Source: Brotaphodocola faecis (GTDB lineage Bacteria; Bacillota; Clostridia; Lachnospirales; Lachnospiraceae). Taken from it: a stretch of DNA of 64,000 nucleotides. The notes under the pieces were generated by a model. It had not been told where the DNA came from and did no database searches. It was given only the letters and a program-made list of their open reading frames with translations. This document shows positions 7,274 through 16,080 of the stretch, piece by piece. Made by a program: the position numbers and the translations under genes. The first letter of the stretch is position 1. Each line of letters starts with the position of its first letter. The stretch covers positions 9,987-73,986 of the forward strand of contig NZ_JBBMFJ010000017.1 of NCBI RefSeq assembly GCF_040096075.1, read 5' to 3'.

Positions 7274-7495
7274 TCAGATACGCACCCGCAGCCCGTTCAA
7301 GTCCTCGGCTCTGATACCCACAAGATACCAGTTGTCGCCGTACTCAATCCGGGTCGGCTTCCACTTGCCCCGCACGAATACGTCAAAGCACTCACCGCAA
7401 TGCAAGCCCCCGTAGTAGCTGTTTAAGTCAAAGCGAATGTCGTAACGGTCGGTGCGCTCGTCAAATACCAATGCTCCTGTCATTTTCTGTGCCAT
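7274..7495 (-). CDS. DUF5348 protein
   Basis: A 73-residue protein. YDIRFDLNSYYGGLHCGECFDV and WKPTRIEYGDNWYLVGI match the DUF5348 family found between the replication initiator and PcfB genes of Tn1549-type elements. Its function is unknown. The start follows AAAAGGAGG. It lies in the minus-strand operon rep - DUF5348 - pcfB. Confidence 0.7.
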   Translation of the reverse strand: MAQKMTGALVFDERTDRYDIRFDLNSYYGGLHCGECFDVFVRGKWKPTRIEYGDNWYLVGIRAEDLNGLRVRI

Positions 7496-7518
7496 AATAA
7501 AATCCTCCTTTTGTTGTT

Positions 7519-8502
7519 TTACAGGCTTTCGCCCGGTTTGAATGAATAATAGTCCGGGTCGCCGTACTGCGGCTTCTTCGGTGACAGTGCGCCGCTTGCC
7601 ATGTCATGGGCGACAAGGGAAGTGTAATAATTGCCGATAGTGGACGGGGCGTTGAAAAGGGCTGCTTTCAGATATTGCTTGATGTTGCGGATTTTCGTTG
7701 TGTTCTCCCGCATACAGTCAAGCACAAAGCGGATATGCTCGCCGTCCAGTTTCATAAACTTAGATTTCACAAGCTCTGCCGGGTAGTCGTCCCCCGCAAT
7801 CCGTACCCGCTTTCTGGCGGTGCATACGGTTTCAAGCATGAGGTCTACAATCTCGTCCAGCCTGTCCCCGTCAAACTTCATGTCCTGTTTGAGAATGTGG
7901 TAGTCGATATTGTCCTTGATGATTTCCCGGTATATATCAACTGCGCTCTGTGCTGCCGCTTCCGTTCCTTTCCGTTCCGGCGGCGTAGCCGCTTCTCTGC
8001 AAGGAGAGGGGTTAGGGGAAAGGATAGGAATGGAATGGGTACTTGATAAATCTGTATTTGATTTTTCTTTTTTTGGTAAGTCAGTTCTTTGTATATCTTT
8101 ATTTAATTGCGTTGGATTTTCCAACGTAGGTTTTTCCAATGTTGGTTTTTCCTGCGTTGGATTATCCAATGTTGGATTTTCCAATGTAGGTAAATCCGGC
8201 GTAGGCGGCTGCGGCTGCTCGAATATCACATAGTCCGCGCCCCGCAAGCGTCCTTTCTCGTCGCGCTCCCTTGACCGAACGATATACCCGGCGCGTTCAA
8301 GCTCCTTAATGGCTTCGCGGATAGCGTCTATCTTCTCCCGGTTGATAAGGGATAAGCCTTTCAAGGTGTAGTCCCAATCTTCGGGGAGTGACAGCATTTG
8401 CGACAACAGCCCTTTTGCCTTTAAGGAAAGCTCCTTGTTGCGTAGGTGGTGGTTGCTCATTACGGTGTAGCCCTTGTTCCGTTCCACTCTGAAAACTGCC
8501 AT
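7519..8502 (-). CDS. phage-type replication initiator / replisome organizer (DUF6017)
   Basis: A 327-residue protein. Residues 1-100 form a winged-helix RepA-like domain (VERNKGYTVMSNHHLRN, LSLKAKGLLSQMLSLPEDWDYTLKGL). Residues ~110-145 are a PT(L/Q)(E/D)(N/K) pentapeptide repeat, encoded by 15-bp DNA repeats. Residues 185-327 form the DUF6017 C-terminal domain. It is likely the initiator that lets the excised element replicate. Placing iteron-like repeats inside the initiator gene resembles lambda O. It is first in the operon before DUF5348 and pcfB. The 112-bp element copy 2 lies 28 bases upstream of its ATG. Confidence 0.8.
   Translation of the reverse strand: MAVFRVERNKGYTVMSNHHLRNKELSLKAKGLLSQMLSLPEDWDYTLKGLSLINREKIDAIREAIKELERAGYIVRSRERDEKGRLRGADYVIFEQPQPPTPDLPTLENPTLDNPTQEKPTLEKPTLENPTQLNKDIQRTDLPKKEKSNTDLSSTHSIPILSPNPSPCREAATPPERKGTEAAAQSAVDIYREIIKDNIDYHILKQDMKFDGDRLDEIVDLMLETVCTARKRVRIAGDDYPAELVKSKFMKLDGEHIRFVLDCMRENTTKIRNIKQYLKAALFNAPSTIGNYYTSLVAHDMASGALSPKKPQYGDPDYYSFKPGESL
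8112..8201. repeat. six 15-bp tandem repeats inside the initiator gene
   Basis: Units beginning at 8112, 8127, 8142, 8157, 8172 and 8187 follow TTGGATTTTCCAATG. The TTGGA...TCCAA core is itself palindromic. Several units differ only by one or two bases. They could be iterons of an origin within the rep gene, as well as encoding the pentapeptide repeat. Confidence 0.75.
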
Positions 8503-8530
8503 AGTAAATCACTCCTTTTGCTGTGGATTT

Positions 8531-8642
8531 GTTACGCAGTAGAAGCGCGGTTTCGGGGGATAAGGTATAAATCCCTTGCCGCGCCAGATACGCGCCCGCA
8601 AAATCGCTTGTAGCAAGGCTTTTTCTGCCCTTACTGCGTAAC
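8531..8642. repeat. 112-bp inverted-repeat-bounded element, copy 2
   Basis: It begins GTTACGCAGTAG and ends TACTGCGTAAC, and in reverse complement it matches copy 1 (1399-1510) in length, ends and internal blocks. Here it occupies the promoter region of the replication initiator gene. Confidence 0.7.
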
Positions 8643-8736
8643 AAAGGGCATAAAAAAGCGGCGTTCCTGTTCTCCCATGTAGAGAGTAAGAAACGCCGCT
8701 TCTGCGTCGTATTCAGTTTTTAGTACAATACCCTGC

Positions 8737-10470
8737 TTGTCCGTCGCTCGAAAAACCTTGATTTTCCAGTGTTTTCAAAAGTATCGTTATCTAACGTCAG
8801 CTTTCCAAAGACCAAGTTTCCAGAATATGATAAAAGACATTGAAAGCGGTCTGATAAACTGCGTGATTACGAAAGATTTATCCCGTCTGGGGAGAAACTA
8901 TCTTGATTGTGGGTTATATCTGGAAGTTTTCTTCCCAGAGCATAACGTGAGGTATATAGCGGTCAATGACGGCGTAGATACCTTGAATAAATCTGCTATG
9001 GACATCACGCCTTTCCGCAACATTTTAAACGAAATGTATGCCGCTGACATATCTGTTAAGATAAAATCGGCATATCGGGCGAGGTTTCAACAGGGGAAAT
9101 TCATGGGAACTACCGCCCCTTATGGCTATATCAAAGACCCTGCCGACCACAACCATCTGCTGATAGATGATAAAGTGGCACATGTTGTAAAAGAGATATT
9201 CGACCTTGCATTAAAAGGGAATGGAGTTGCCAAAATTTGCAGACATCTTAATAAACAGCATATCCTACGCCCTGCCGCTTATGCGGCGGAGCGTGGCGAA
9301 ACAGGCTTTGAACGTCATTTTGAGGGGAACGAGGACAAACGCTATATTTGGAGTGGGAACAGCGTGAGGAGCATTTTAAGAAGCCCGATATATGCGGGAA
9401 ATCTTGTAGGCTACAAACGGATTGCCGCCAATATGAAAAGCAAGAAACGCCCCTCTAAGCTGCCCGAAGAATGGGAAGTGATACCCAATACCCATGAGGG
9501 AATAGTCACGCAGGAGGAATTTGATATTGTCCAACAGCTTATTACAAGTCGTAGGCTTCCACAGAACAAGGGAGGATTTGTAAATATTTTTGCAGGCGTT
9601 ATCAAGTGTGTGGACTGCGGATGTGCTCTGCGGGCAATGAACGTACACAGGAGGAAACGCCCAGAGATTATCGACTGTGTACAGTATTCATGTAATAATT
9701 ATGCAAGAAACGGAAGAAGCGAGTGTAGTGCCCACAATATAGAAGCAAGGGATTTATTCAATGCCGTTCTTGCCGACATCAACTGTTTTGCGGATATGGC
9801 AGTGAATGATGAAAAGGCGGTCAGGGCCATAGAAAAGCGGCTCACGGAAACAGACCAGAGCAGGGCGAAAGCATTAGAGAAAGAACGTAAGAAGCTGAAC
9901 AAACGCCTTGCGGAACTGGACAGGCTGTTTTCCTCTCTCTACGAGGATAAGGTCATGGAGCGTATTACCGAGCGGAATTTTGAGATGATGTCGGGGAAAT
10001 ACCAGAAAGAGCAGCTTGAAATTGAAGCAAGGCTGAAAGAGGTGACGGAAACTCTTAATGAAAGCTACGAGAAATCACGGGGAATCCGTGACTTCCTCGC
10101 CCTTATCCGAAATTATCAAGGCTTAAAAGAACTGGATGCAACAGTTATAAACGCACTCATAGACAAGATACTTGTTTCGGAGCGTGAGAAGATGGCAGAC
10201 GGAACAGTGAAGCAGGAAATCAAGATTTACTATAAATTCATCGGCTTTGTCGATGAATTACATATCATACCTACAAAACGGTGGGCAGCAATGCCCGCTA
10301 AAAATTGTACGGTGTGCGGCGTTGAATATGTCCCGGGCTCTGGTGCATCAAGGTATTGTCCTGCTTGTGCCAAGAAGATACGGAGGGAGAAATCAAACGA
10401 GAGCAAACGCAGGAGCAGAGAACAGAAAAGGATAGCATGTATGAACTGTCCGCAAAAAATGACCGACTGA
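8737..10470 (+). pseudogene. large serine recombinase lacking the catalytic N-terminus
   Basis: From residue ~25 (FQRPSFQNMIKDIESGLINCVITKDLSRLGRNY) the protein follows large serine integrases of Tn1549-type elements: the rest of the catalytic domain, the recombinase domain (APYGYIKDPADHNHLLID), a zinc ribbon (CVDCGCALRAM...CNNYARNGRSEC), a coiled coil at ~350-470, and a second zinc ribbon at the C-terminus (CTVCGVEY...CPACAKK). The family's N-terminal ~60 residues, with the nucleophilic serine, are absent and replaced by unrelated codons. The last ~11 codons are out-of-frame nagA sequence. It should be unable to excise the element. Confidence 0.75.
10415..10440. other. right element/chromosome junction (attR region)
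   Basis: Recombinase-type sequence ends around 10436 and NagA-type sequence starts at about 10437 (MYELSAKNDRL in the next frame). The attachment site therefore lies within the nagA coding sequence. The exact core cannot be set without the left end, which is outside the window. Confidence 0.5.
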
Positions 10471-10811
10471 TCTTGATCAGTGACAGTATTCGGGCAACGA
10501 GAATGCCGGATGGTCAGTATACTCTCGGCGGGCAGGATGTAAAAGTGGTTGGAAAGAGGGCTACGCTTGGAAATACTGACACAATTGCTGGATCCGCAAC
10601 AAACCTGATGGATTGTATGAGAACTGCGGTGAAACAGATGGGATTGCCTTTAGAAATAGCTGTAGGCTGTGCAACTATCAATCCAGCCAGAAGTTTGGAT
10701 ATCGACGATTAGTATGGATCTATTGAAGCAGGAAAGAAGGCACATGTGGTTCTATTGGATAAAGAACTTAACCTGACTGCTGTGATTAAGGATGGAGTAA
10801 GAATCTGTTAA
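10437..10811 (+). pseudogene. nagA: 3' part of N-acetylglucosamine-6-phosphate deacetylase gene
   Basis: The translation from 10437 matches the NagA C-terminus: DRLILISDSIRATRMPDGQY, TIAGSATNLMDCMRTAV, CATINPARSLDID. An in-frame TAG at 10710-10712 interrupts it; beyond it GSIEAGKKAHVVLLDKELN continues the family pattern to TAA at 10809-10811. NagA deacetylates GlcNAc-6-P in amino-sugar catabolism. The gene is disrupted by the element and additionally carries the stop. Confidence 0.8.
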
Positions 10812-10836
10812 ATTTCAGGTGTGGATGATTCAAAAT

Positions 10837-10880
10837 AAAAAGGGTGAAAATTCATGTTGGATTGAATTTTTGCCCTTTTA
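10837..10880 (+). terminator. terminator after the nagA remnant
   Basis: AAAAGGG(TG)AAAATTCA pairs with TTGAATTTTTGCCCTTTT. It isolates the lac operon from upstream reading. Confidence 0.7.
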
Positions 10881-11034
10881 TATTTGGCAGGTAAAACAGG
10901 TGTTTTAATTCTATCATTTTGTGCATATTCTATCTCATAAAAGATATGGAGTTTTCCCACGCATTTTTGTATAGTAGTTACAACGTATTGAAAAGGCAGG
11001 ATGACAAAGACTATTATATGAAAAGGGGATTAAA

Positions 11035-12405
11035 ATGGAAGAGAAGACATACCTGAAATGGCATAACAAAGTGGGGTACGGAAGCGGTGATATCGCAGGA
11101 AACGTAGTTTATGCGTTCCTGTCATCTTTTGTCATGATTTATCTGACAAATACAATTGGCTTAAATTCAGGAATTGTTGGCACATTAATTGCAGTATCCA
11201 AATTATTTGATGGTATAACAGATATCTTTTTTGGAACCATGATCGACCGGACAAAGAGCAAAATGGGTAAGGCAAGACCCTGGATGTTTTATGGTTTCTT
11301 TGGCTGTGCTATCACGCTCTACGGAGTTTTTGCAATTCCTACTAATATGGGTAAAACCGCGCAGTATGCCTGGTTCTTTATTTGCTATACCCTTTTAAAC
11401 GCAGTATTCTATACGGCAAATAACATCGCATATGCAGCACTGACTTCTCTGGTAACAAAGAACAGTAAAGAACGAGTGCAGATGGGTTCTTTCCGTTTCA
11501 TGTTTTCCTTTGCTACAAACCTTGCAATTCAGTCTATTACTGTAGGAGCCGTTGAATATCTTGGAAACGGTGCAGCAGCATGGAGAATCATTGCACTTAT
11601 TTACTGTGTGATCGGTATCATTACCAATACGCTTGCAGTATTTTCCGTAAAAGAACTTCCGGAAGAAGAATTAAAATCCAATGGTTCCATGGGGATTGAG
11701 GATGATAAGCTTTCTTTCAAGCAGACTGTAAAGCTGCTGTTTGAGAACAAGTATTTTTCCATGATCTGTGTGATTTACATTTTACAGCAGCTTCGTGCGG
11801 CAATGGTTAATGTGGGAATCTTCTTTATGACCTATGTTCTTTTAAATAAGAACTTATTTGGCGTGTTCTCCTGGGCTAACAATATCCCTCTGATCATTGC
11901 TCTGGCGATTACACCAATGCTGGTAGCAAAGGCAAATGGAATGTACAAGCTGAACAAATACAGCTATGTATTTGCAAGCTTCTCCCGTCTGTTGGTAGTG
12001 TTTGCAGGTTATATGGGAAGTATCCCGCTGATGTTGTTATTTATCGCAATGACCTCTTTAGGTGAAGGTCCATGGCAGGGAGATATGAGTGCTGTTATTG
12101 CACAGTGTTCCGAGTATACCTATTTAAAGAGCGGCAAACGTATTGATGGTTCCATGTTCTCCTGCACTTCCATGGGTATAAAACTTGGCGGCGGTATTGG
12201 TATTGCTCTTTCCGGATGGTTGCTTGACATCAGTGGATATATCAATATGGATAATGCTGTTCAGCCGGCCAGCTGTATCAAAATGATGTACTTTATGTAC
12301 CTCTGGCTGCCATTTATCTTTGATATCATCATTACGGTTATCCTTTCCTTCTTAAATGTGGAGGGTGCAAACCGCGAATTAATTGAAAATATGCAGGAAT
12401 CATAA
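11035..12405 (+). CDS. GPH-family lactose/galactoside:cation symporter
   Basis: A 456-residue, about 12-TM membrane protein. The family motif near residues 60-85 (SKLFDGITDIFFGTMIDRTKSKMGKARPWM) is that of glycoside-pentoside-hexuronide symporters (MelB/LacS type). There is no C-terminal IIA domain as in LacS. It heads the lac-gal operon, so lactose or another beta-galactoside is the likely substrate. The ATG follows AAAAGGGG. The 223-base leader has no recognisable regulator gene; a possible -10 TATAGT is at 10970. Confidence 0.85.
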   Translation: MEEKTYLKWHNKVGYGSGDIAGNVVYAFLSSFVMIYLTNTIGLNSGIVGTLIAVSKLFDGITDIFFGTMIDRTKSKMGKARPWMFYGFFGCAITLYGVFAIPTNMGKTAQYAWFFICYTLLNAVFYTANNIAYAALTSLVTKNSKERVQMGSFRFMFSFATNLAIQSITVGAVEYLGNGAAAWRIIALIYCVIGIITNTLAVFSVKELPEEELKSNGSMGIEDDKLSFKQTVKLLFENKYFSMICVIYILQQLRAAMVNVGIFFMTYVLLNKNLFGVFSWANNIPLIIALAITPMLVAKANGMYKLNKYSYVFASFSRLLVVFAGYMGSIPLMLLFIAMTSLGEGPWQGDMSAVIAQCSEYTYLKSGKRIDGSMFSCTSMGIKLGGGIGIALSGWLLDISGYINMDNAVQPASCIKMMYFMYLWLPFIFDIIITVILSFLNVEGANRELIENMQES

Positions 12406-12463
12406 ATCAATAGCCTCTAAAGTTTTCTTTAGGGGCTTATTTTAGAAAAGGAGAAGATAGAAC

Positions 12464-14365
12464 ATGAATGCAGATATGAAATGGTTGGATAATCCGGAAG
12501 TATTCCGGGTAAATCAGCTGGAAGCGCACAGCGATCATACTTATTATGAAAGCTATGAAGCACTGGAAAAGAAGGAAAACGCACTGATCCAGTCTTTAAA
12601 TGGACAGTGGGAATTTGCTTTCAGTAAGAATGTTAAGAGCAGACCGGAAAACTTCTATGAAGAGGATTTTGATGCGAAAAACTTTGATAAGATCATGGTG
12701 CCGGGCCATATTGAACTGGCTGGATATGATAAGATCCGCTACATCAATACCATGTACCCATGGGAGGGAAAAGAATACCGCAGAGGCGCCTACAGCATGG
12801 AGAGCACCGGAGACGGAGCCGGAATGTTCAGCGAAGCTGAGTATAATCCGGTAGGTTCCTATATCAAACGCTTTGATCTGGATCCGGAGCTGTGTTCTAA
12901 GAGAGTCCGTATCTGCTTTGAAGGCGTGGAAGAGGCAATGTATCTGTGGCTGAACGGTCAGTTCGTAGGATATGCAGAGGATAGCTTTACTCCTTCCGAG
13001 TTTGATCTGACACCATTCATCCGGGAAAAGGGCAATGTACTGGCGGTACAGGTGCATAAGATGAGTACGGCAGCATTTCTGGAAGATCAGGATTTCTTCC
13101 GCTTTTTTGGAATTTTCAGAAACGTTACCCTGCGTGCGGTTCCTAAGATCCATCTGGAGGATGTGTGGTTCCGCCCGGAATTGTATAAGGATAATGCGAG
13201 CGGCAAATTATCCGTAAATCTGAAAGTATCCGCACCTGAGAACCGGAAAATCAATGCCCGGTTTGTGTTAAAGGATCAGGAAGGCAGTGTTGTGCTGGAA
13301 AAATCTGCTGCCCTGCAGGAGAAAAACGGAATCTACACTGAAGAAATTCAGACAGATGATGCGCAGGTAAAAGCCTGGGACAACCATCACCCGTATCTCT
13401 ACCATGCATATGTGGAGCTGACGGATGAAAACGGAAATCTGGCTGAAGTAGTACCGTATGACATCGGCTTTAGACGGATCGATGTGATCGACAAGGTGAT
13501 CCATTTAAATGGGAAACGCCTGGTCCTGACCGGTGTGAACCGTCACGAGTGGAGCCCTAAAACAGGCCGCTGCATCAGTATGAACGAAATGAAATCCGAT
13601 ATTGAATGCATCTTAAGAAATAATATCAATGCCGTGCGCACCTGCCATTATCCGGATCAGATCCCGTGGTATTATATGTGCGACGCAGCAGGAATCTATA
13701 TGATGGCTGAAAATAACTTAGAAAGCCACGGAACCTTCCAGAAGCTTGGTGCGATCGAACCTTCCTGCAACGTGCCGGGATCAATCCCGCAGTGGAAAGA
13801 GGCTGTGGTAGACAGAGCCAGAAGCAACTTTGAAACGTTTAAAAACCATACCGCCATTTTATTCTGGTCCCTGGGAAATGAGTCCTATGCTGGGGATGAT
13901 ATCGAGGCCATGAACACCTATTATAAAGAGAAACAAGACGGCCGCCTGATCCATTATGAAAGCTCCTTCTATAACAGAGCTTATGAAGACACAATTTCCG
14001 ATGTGGAAAGCCGTATGTATGCAAAACCGTATGAGATCGAAGAATATTTGGACCATGATCCGAAGAAGCCTTACCTCTTATGTGAGTTCATGCATGACAT
14101 GGGAAACTCCATGGGTGGACTTGGCACCTATATGCACCTGATTGATAAATATGACATGTACCATGGTGGATTTATCTGGGACTTTATTGATCAGGCTCTT
14201 TATGTGAAGGATGAAGTTACGGGGAAAGAAGTGCTCCGCTATGGTGGAGACTTTGATGACAGACCTTCCGATTATGAATTTTCAGGAGATGGAATTGTAT
14301 TTGCAAACCGTGTAGAGAAGCCGGCTATGCAGGAAGTGAGGTATTATTATGGCTTATACAGATAA
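12464..14365 (+). CDS. lacL: beta-galactosidase large subunit (GH2)
   Basis: A 633-residue GH2 enzyme that lacks the usual C-terminal third, as in lactobacillar LacL. It has the jelly-roll start, immunoglobulin-like domain, and TIM barrel. The acid/base Glu is in WSLGNESY (~residue 472) and the nucleophile in LLCEFMHDMGNS (~545). It hydrolyses lactose in the cytoplasm together with LacM. The gene overlaps lacM by 17 bases in a different frame, the arrangement known for lacLM. The ribosome site AAAGGAG precedes the ATG. Confidence 0.9.
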   Translation: MNADMKWLDNPEVFRVNQLEAHSDHTYYESYEALEKKENALIQSLNGQWEFAFSKNVKSRPENFYEEDFDAKNFDKIMVPGHIELAGYDKIRYINTMYPWEGKEYRRGAYSMESTGDGAGMFSEAEYNPVGSYIKRFDLDPELCSKRVRICFEGVEEAMYLWLNGQFVGYAEDSFTPSEFDLTPFIREKGNVLAVQVHKMSTAAFLEDQDFFRFFGIFRNVTLRAVPKIHLEDVWFRPELYKDNASGKLSVNLKVSAPENRKINARFVLKDQEGSVVLEKSAALQEKNGIYTEEIQTDDAQVKAWDNHHPYLYHAYVELTDENGNLAEVVPYDIGFRRIDVIDKVIHLNGKRLVLTGVNRHEWSPKTGRCISMNEMKSDIECILRNNINAVRTCHYPDQIPWYYMCDAAGIYMMAENNLESHGTFQKLGAIEPSCNVPGSIPQWKEAVVDRARSNFETFKNHTAILFWSLGNESYAGDDIEAMNTYYKEKQDGRLIHYESSFYNRAYEDTISDVESRMYAKPYEIEEYLDHDPKKPYLLCEFMHDMGNSMGGLGTYMHLIDKYDMYHGGFIWDFIDQALYVKDEVTGKEVLRYGGDFDDRPSDYEFSGDGIVFANRVEKPAMQEVRYYYGLYR

Positions 14366-15302
14366 TGGGAAATTGAGAGTGGTCTATGGTGATTATGTGC
14401 TCGGTGTACACGGAAAAGGGTTCGACTATACGTTCTCTTATGCTCAGGGCGGTCTGGAGTCTATTGTAAAAAACGGCTATGAATGGCTGTACCGTTGCCC
14501 GAAGCCGACCTTCTGGAGAGCACTGACAGATAATGACCGGGGAAGCAAATTCCATATTAAAAGCGGCAGCTGGATGGCAGCAGATACGTTTATCGACTGT
14601 CAGAATGTCGAAATCATCATGGACGGTGAAATGCAGAAGCAGTATGCTCCGGACAATAACGTTTATGGTGGCGATGTATCTGCAGATGAGATCATTGTAA
14701 AATTCACCTATAAGACCATCAGCAATCCTTCCGCGACGGTTCTGGTAAGCTATACTGTGACCGGAAACGGAAAGATCAGAGTGGATGTAGAATACCACGG
14801 AGTAAAGGGTCTCCCGGAGCTTCCTGTGTTTGGCATGAGATTCATTATGCCGACACTTGCAGACAGCTACATGTATGAGGGCTTATCCGGAGAAACCTAT
14901 CCGGACCGGAAAGCAGGCGCTGTAAAAGGGGTATATCAGGTGAGTGATTTAAGCCTTACCCCATACCTTGTTCCGCAGGATTGTGGAATGCATATGGATA
15001 CGGACTGGCTGGAGGTTACGAGATATACGAGCCTTGATAACAGCAGAAGGGATTATTCTTTACAGATCTTAAGAATTGAAAAAACAGACGAGCTATTTGC
15101 TTTTTCCTGCCTGCCATATACAGCAGAAGAGATTGAAAACGCAACACACCATGAAGAACTGCCGCCGGCAAGAAGGACTGTTCTGTGCGTTTATGGCGCA
15201 GTAAGAGGTGTTGGTGGAATTGACAGCTGGGGAAGTGACGTGGAGGAAGCATACCGCATCAATGCAGAAAATGTTATTTCCTATTCCTTTGCCATCTGCT
15301 AA
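14349..15302 (+). CDS. lacM: beta-galactosidase small subunit
   Basis: A 317-residue protein equal to the C-terminal beta-sandwich (Bgal_small_N type) of LacZ: FDYTFSYAQGGLESIVKNGYEWL and PKPTFWRALTDNDRG. It lacks catalytic Glu residues and completes the active site of LacL in a heterodimer. The start codon lies within the end of lacL, preceded by GAAGTGAGG. Translational coupling would balance subunits. Length matches LacM (about 316-318). Confidence 0.9.
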   Translation: MAYTDNGKLRVVYGDYVLGVHGKGFDYTFSYAQGGLESIVKNGYEWLYRCPKPTFWRALTDNDRGSKFHIKSGSWMAADTFIDCQNVEIIMDGEMQKQYAPDNNVYGGDVSADEIIVKFTYKTISNPSATVLVSYTVTGNGKIRVDVEYHGVKGLPELPVFGMRFIMPTLADSYMYEGLSGETYPDRKAGAVKGVYQVSDLSLTPYLVPQDCGMHMDTDWLEVTRYTSLDNSRRDYSLQILRIEKTDELFAFSCLPYTAEEIENATHHEELPPARRTVLCVYGAVRGVGGIDSWGSDVEEAYRINAENVISYSFAIC

Positions 15303-15378
15303 GCCTCCGCGCAACCGGAAAAATAACCATCGTGTGAAACGAAATGGAAACATCTGTGTATTGTATGGGGAATGAAAA

Positions 15379-16035
15379 ATGAATCTGGAAGAACGTATAA
15401 AAGCAGGCATACTGTTTTATGAATCCGGGCATGTAGATCCGGTCAATCAGGAGATAGAAGAACGCCTGGAAAATGAGCGGAAAGACTGCAAAGAATGGAT
15501 GTTTGATTATAATCACTGCAGACCGGGAGATCAGGATCGGCGGCTAAAAATTTTAAAGGAACTGCTTGGTTCTTGTGGGGATCATGTGTATATCGAAGAT
15601 GGGCTCCATATGTCCTACGGGAAGCATGTATATTTAGGTGATTATTTCTACGCAAATTTTAATCTGACAATCATTGATGATGGAGAGGTACACATTGGAG
15701 ACCTGACAATGATCGGCCCCAATGTGACCATCTGCACAACTGGGCATCCGGTCGATCCCCACTACAGGGAAATGGCAGCGCATTACTCCCTACCGATCTA
15801 TATTGGTAAAAATGTGTGGATCGGCAGTAATGCTGCCATTTTGCCGGGTGTTTCCATTGGCGATAATACCGTGATCGGGGCCGGCAGTGTGGTAACAAGG
15901 GATATTCCAGCCAATGTAGTAGCAGTAGGAAATCCCTGCAGAGTTTTAAGAGAAATCAGTGATCGGGATAAAGAGTATTATTTCCGGGATATGAAAGTAG
16001 ATTTCCCGTATGCATCAGAAAAGAAAATGGATTAA
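15379..16035 (+). CDS. maltose/galactoside O-acetyltransferase (hexapeptide repeat)
   Basis: A 218-residue LacA/Maa-type acetyltransferase. The N-terminal helical part precedes left-handed beta-helix repeats; the catalytic His is in TGHPVDPHYR, and IGKNVWIGSNAAILPGVSIG shows the hexapeptide pattern. It transfers acetyl from acetyl-CoA to sugar hydroxyls, possibly detoxifying non-metabolised galactosides. Third structural gene of the lac block, 76 bases after lacM. Confidence 0.85.
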   Translation: MNLEERIKAGILFYESGHVDPVNQEIEERLENERKDCKEWMFDYNHCRPGDQDRRLKILKELLGSCGDHVYIEDGLHMSYGKHVYLGDYFYANFNLTIIDDGEVHIGDLTMIGPNVTICTTGHPVDPHYREMAAHYSLPIYIGKNVWIGSNAAILPGVSIGDNTVIGAGSVVTRDIPANVVAVGNPCRVLREISDRDKEYYFRDMKVDFPYASEKKMD

Positions 16036-16080
16036 GACAGAACCAGAAATGGCTTTCGGATAGCAAAAGGTGGATGGATT

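Noticed and set aside
7606..8046. Plus-strand frames over the replication initiator gene (also 7910-8233)
   Set aside because: They are antisense shadows; the repeated VGFSNVGF translation is the reverse reading of the 15-bp iterons.
8112..8201. CRISPR array
   Set aside because: Units are contiguous 15-bp tandem repeats without spacers and lie inside a gene; no cas genes.
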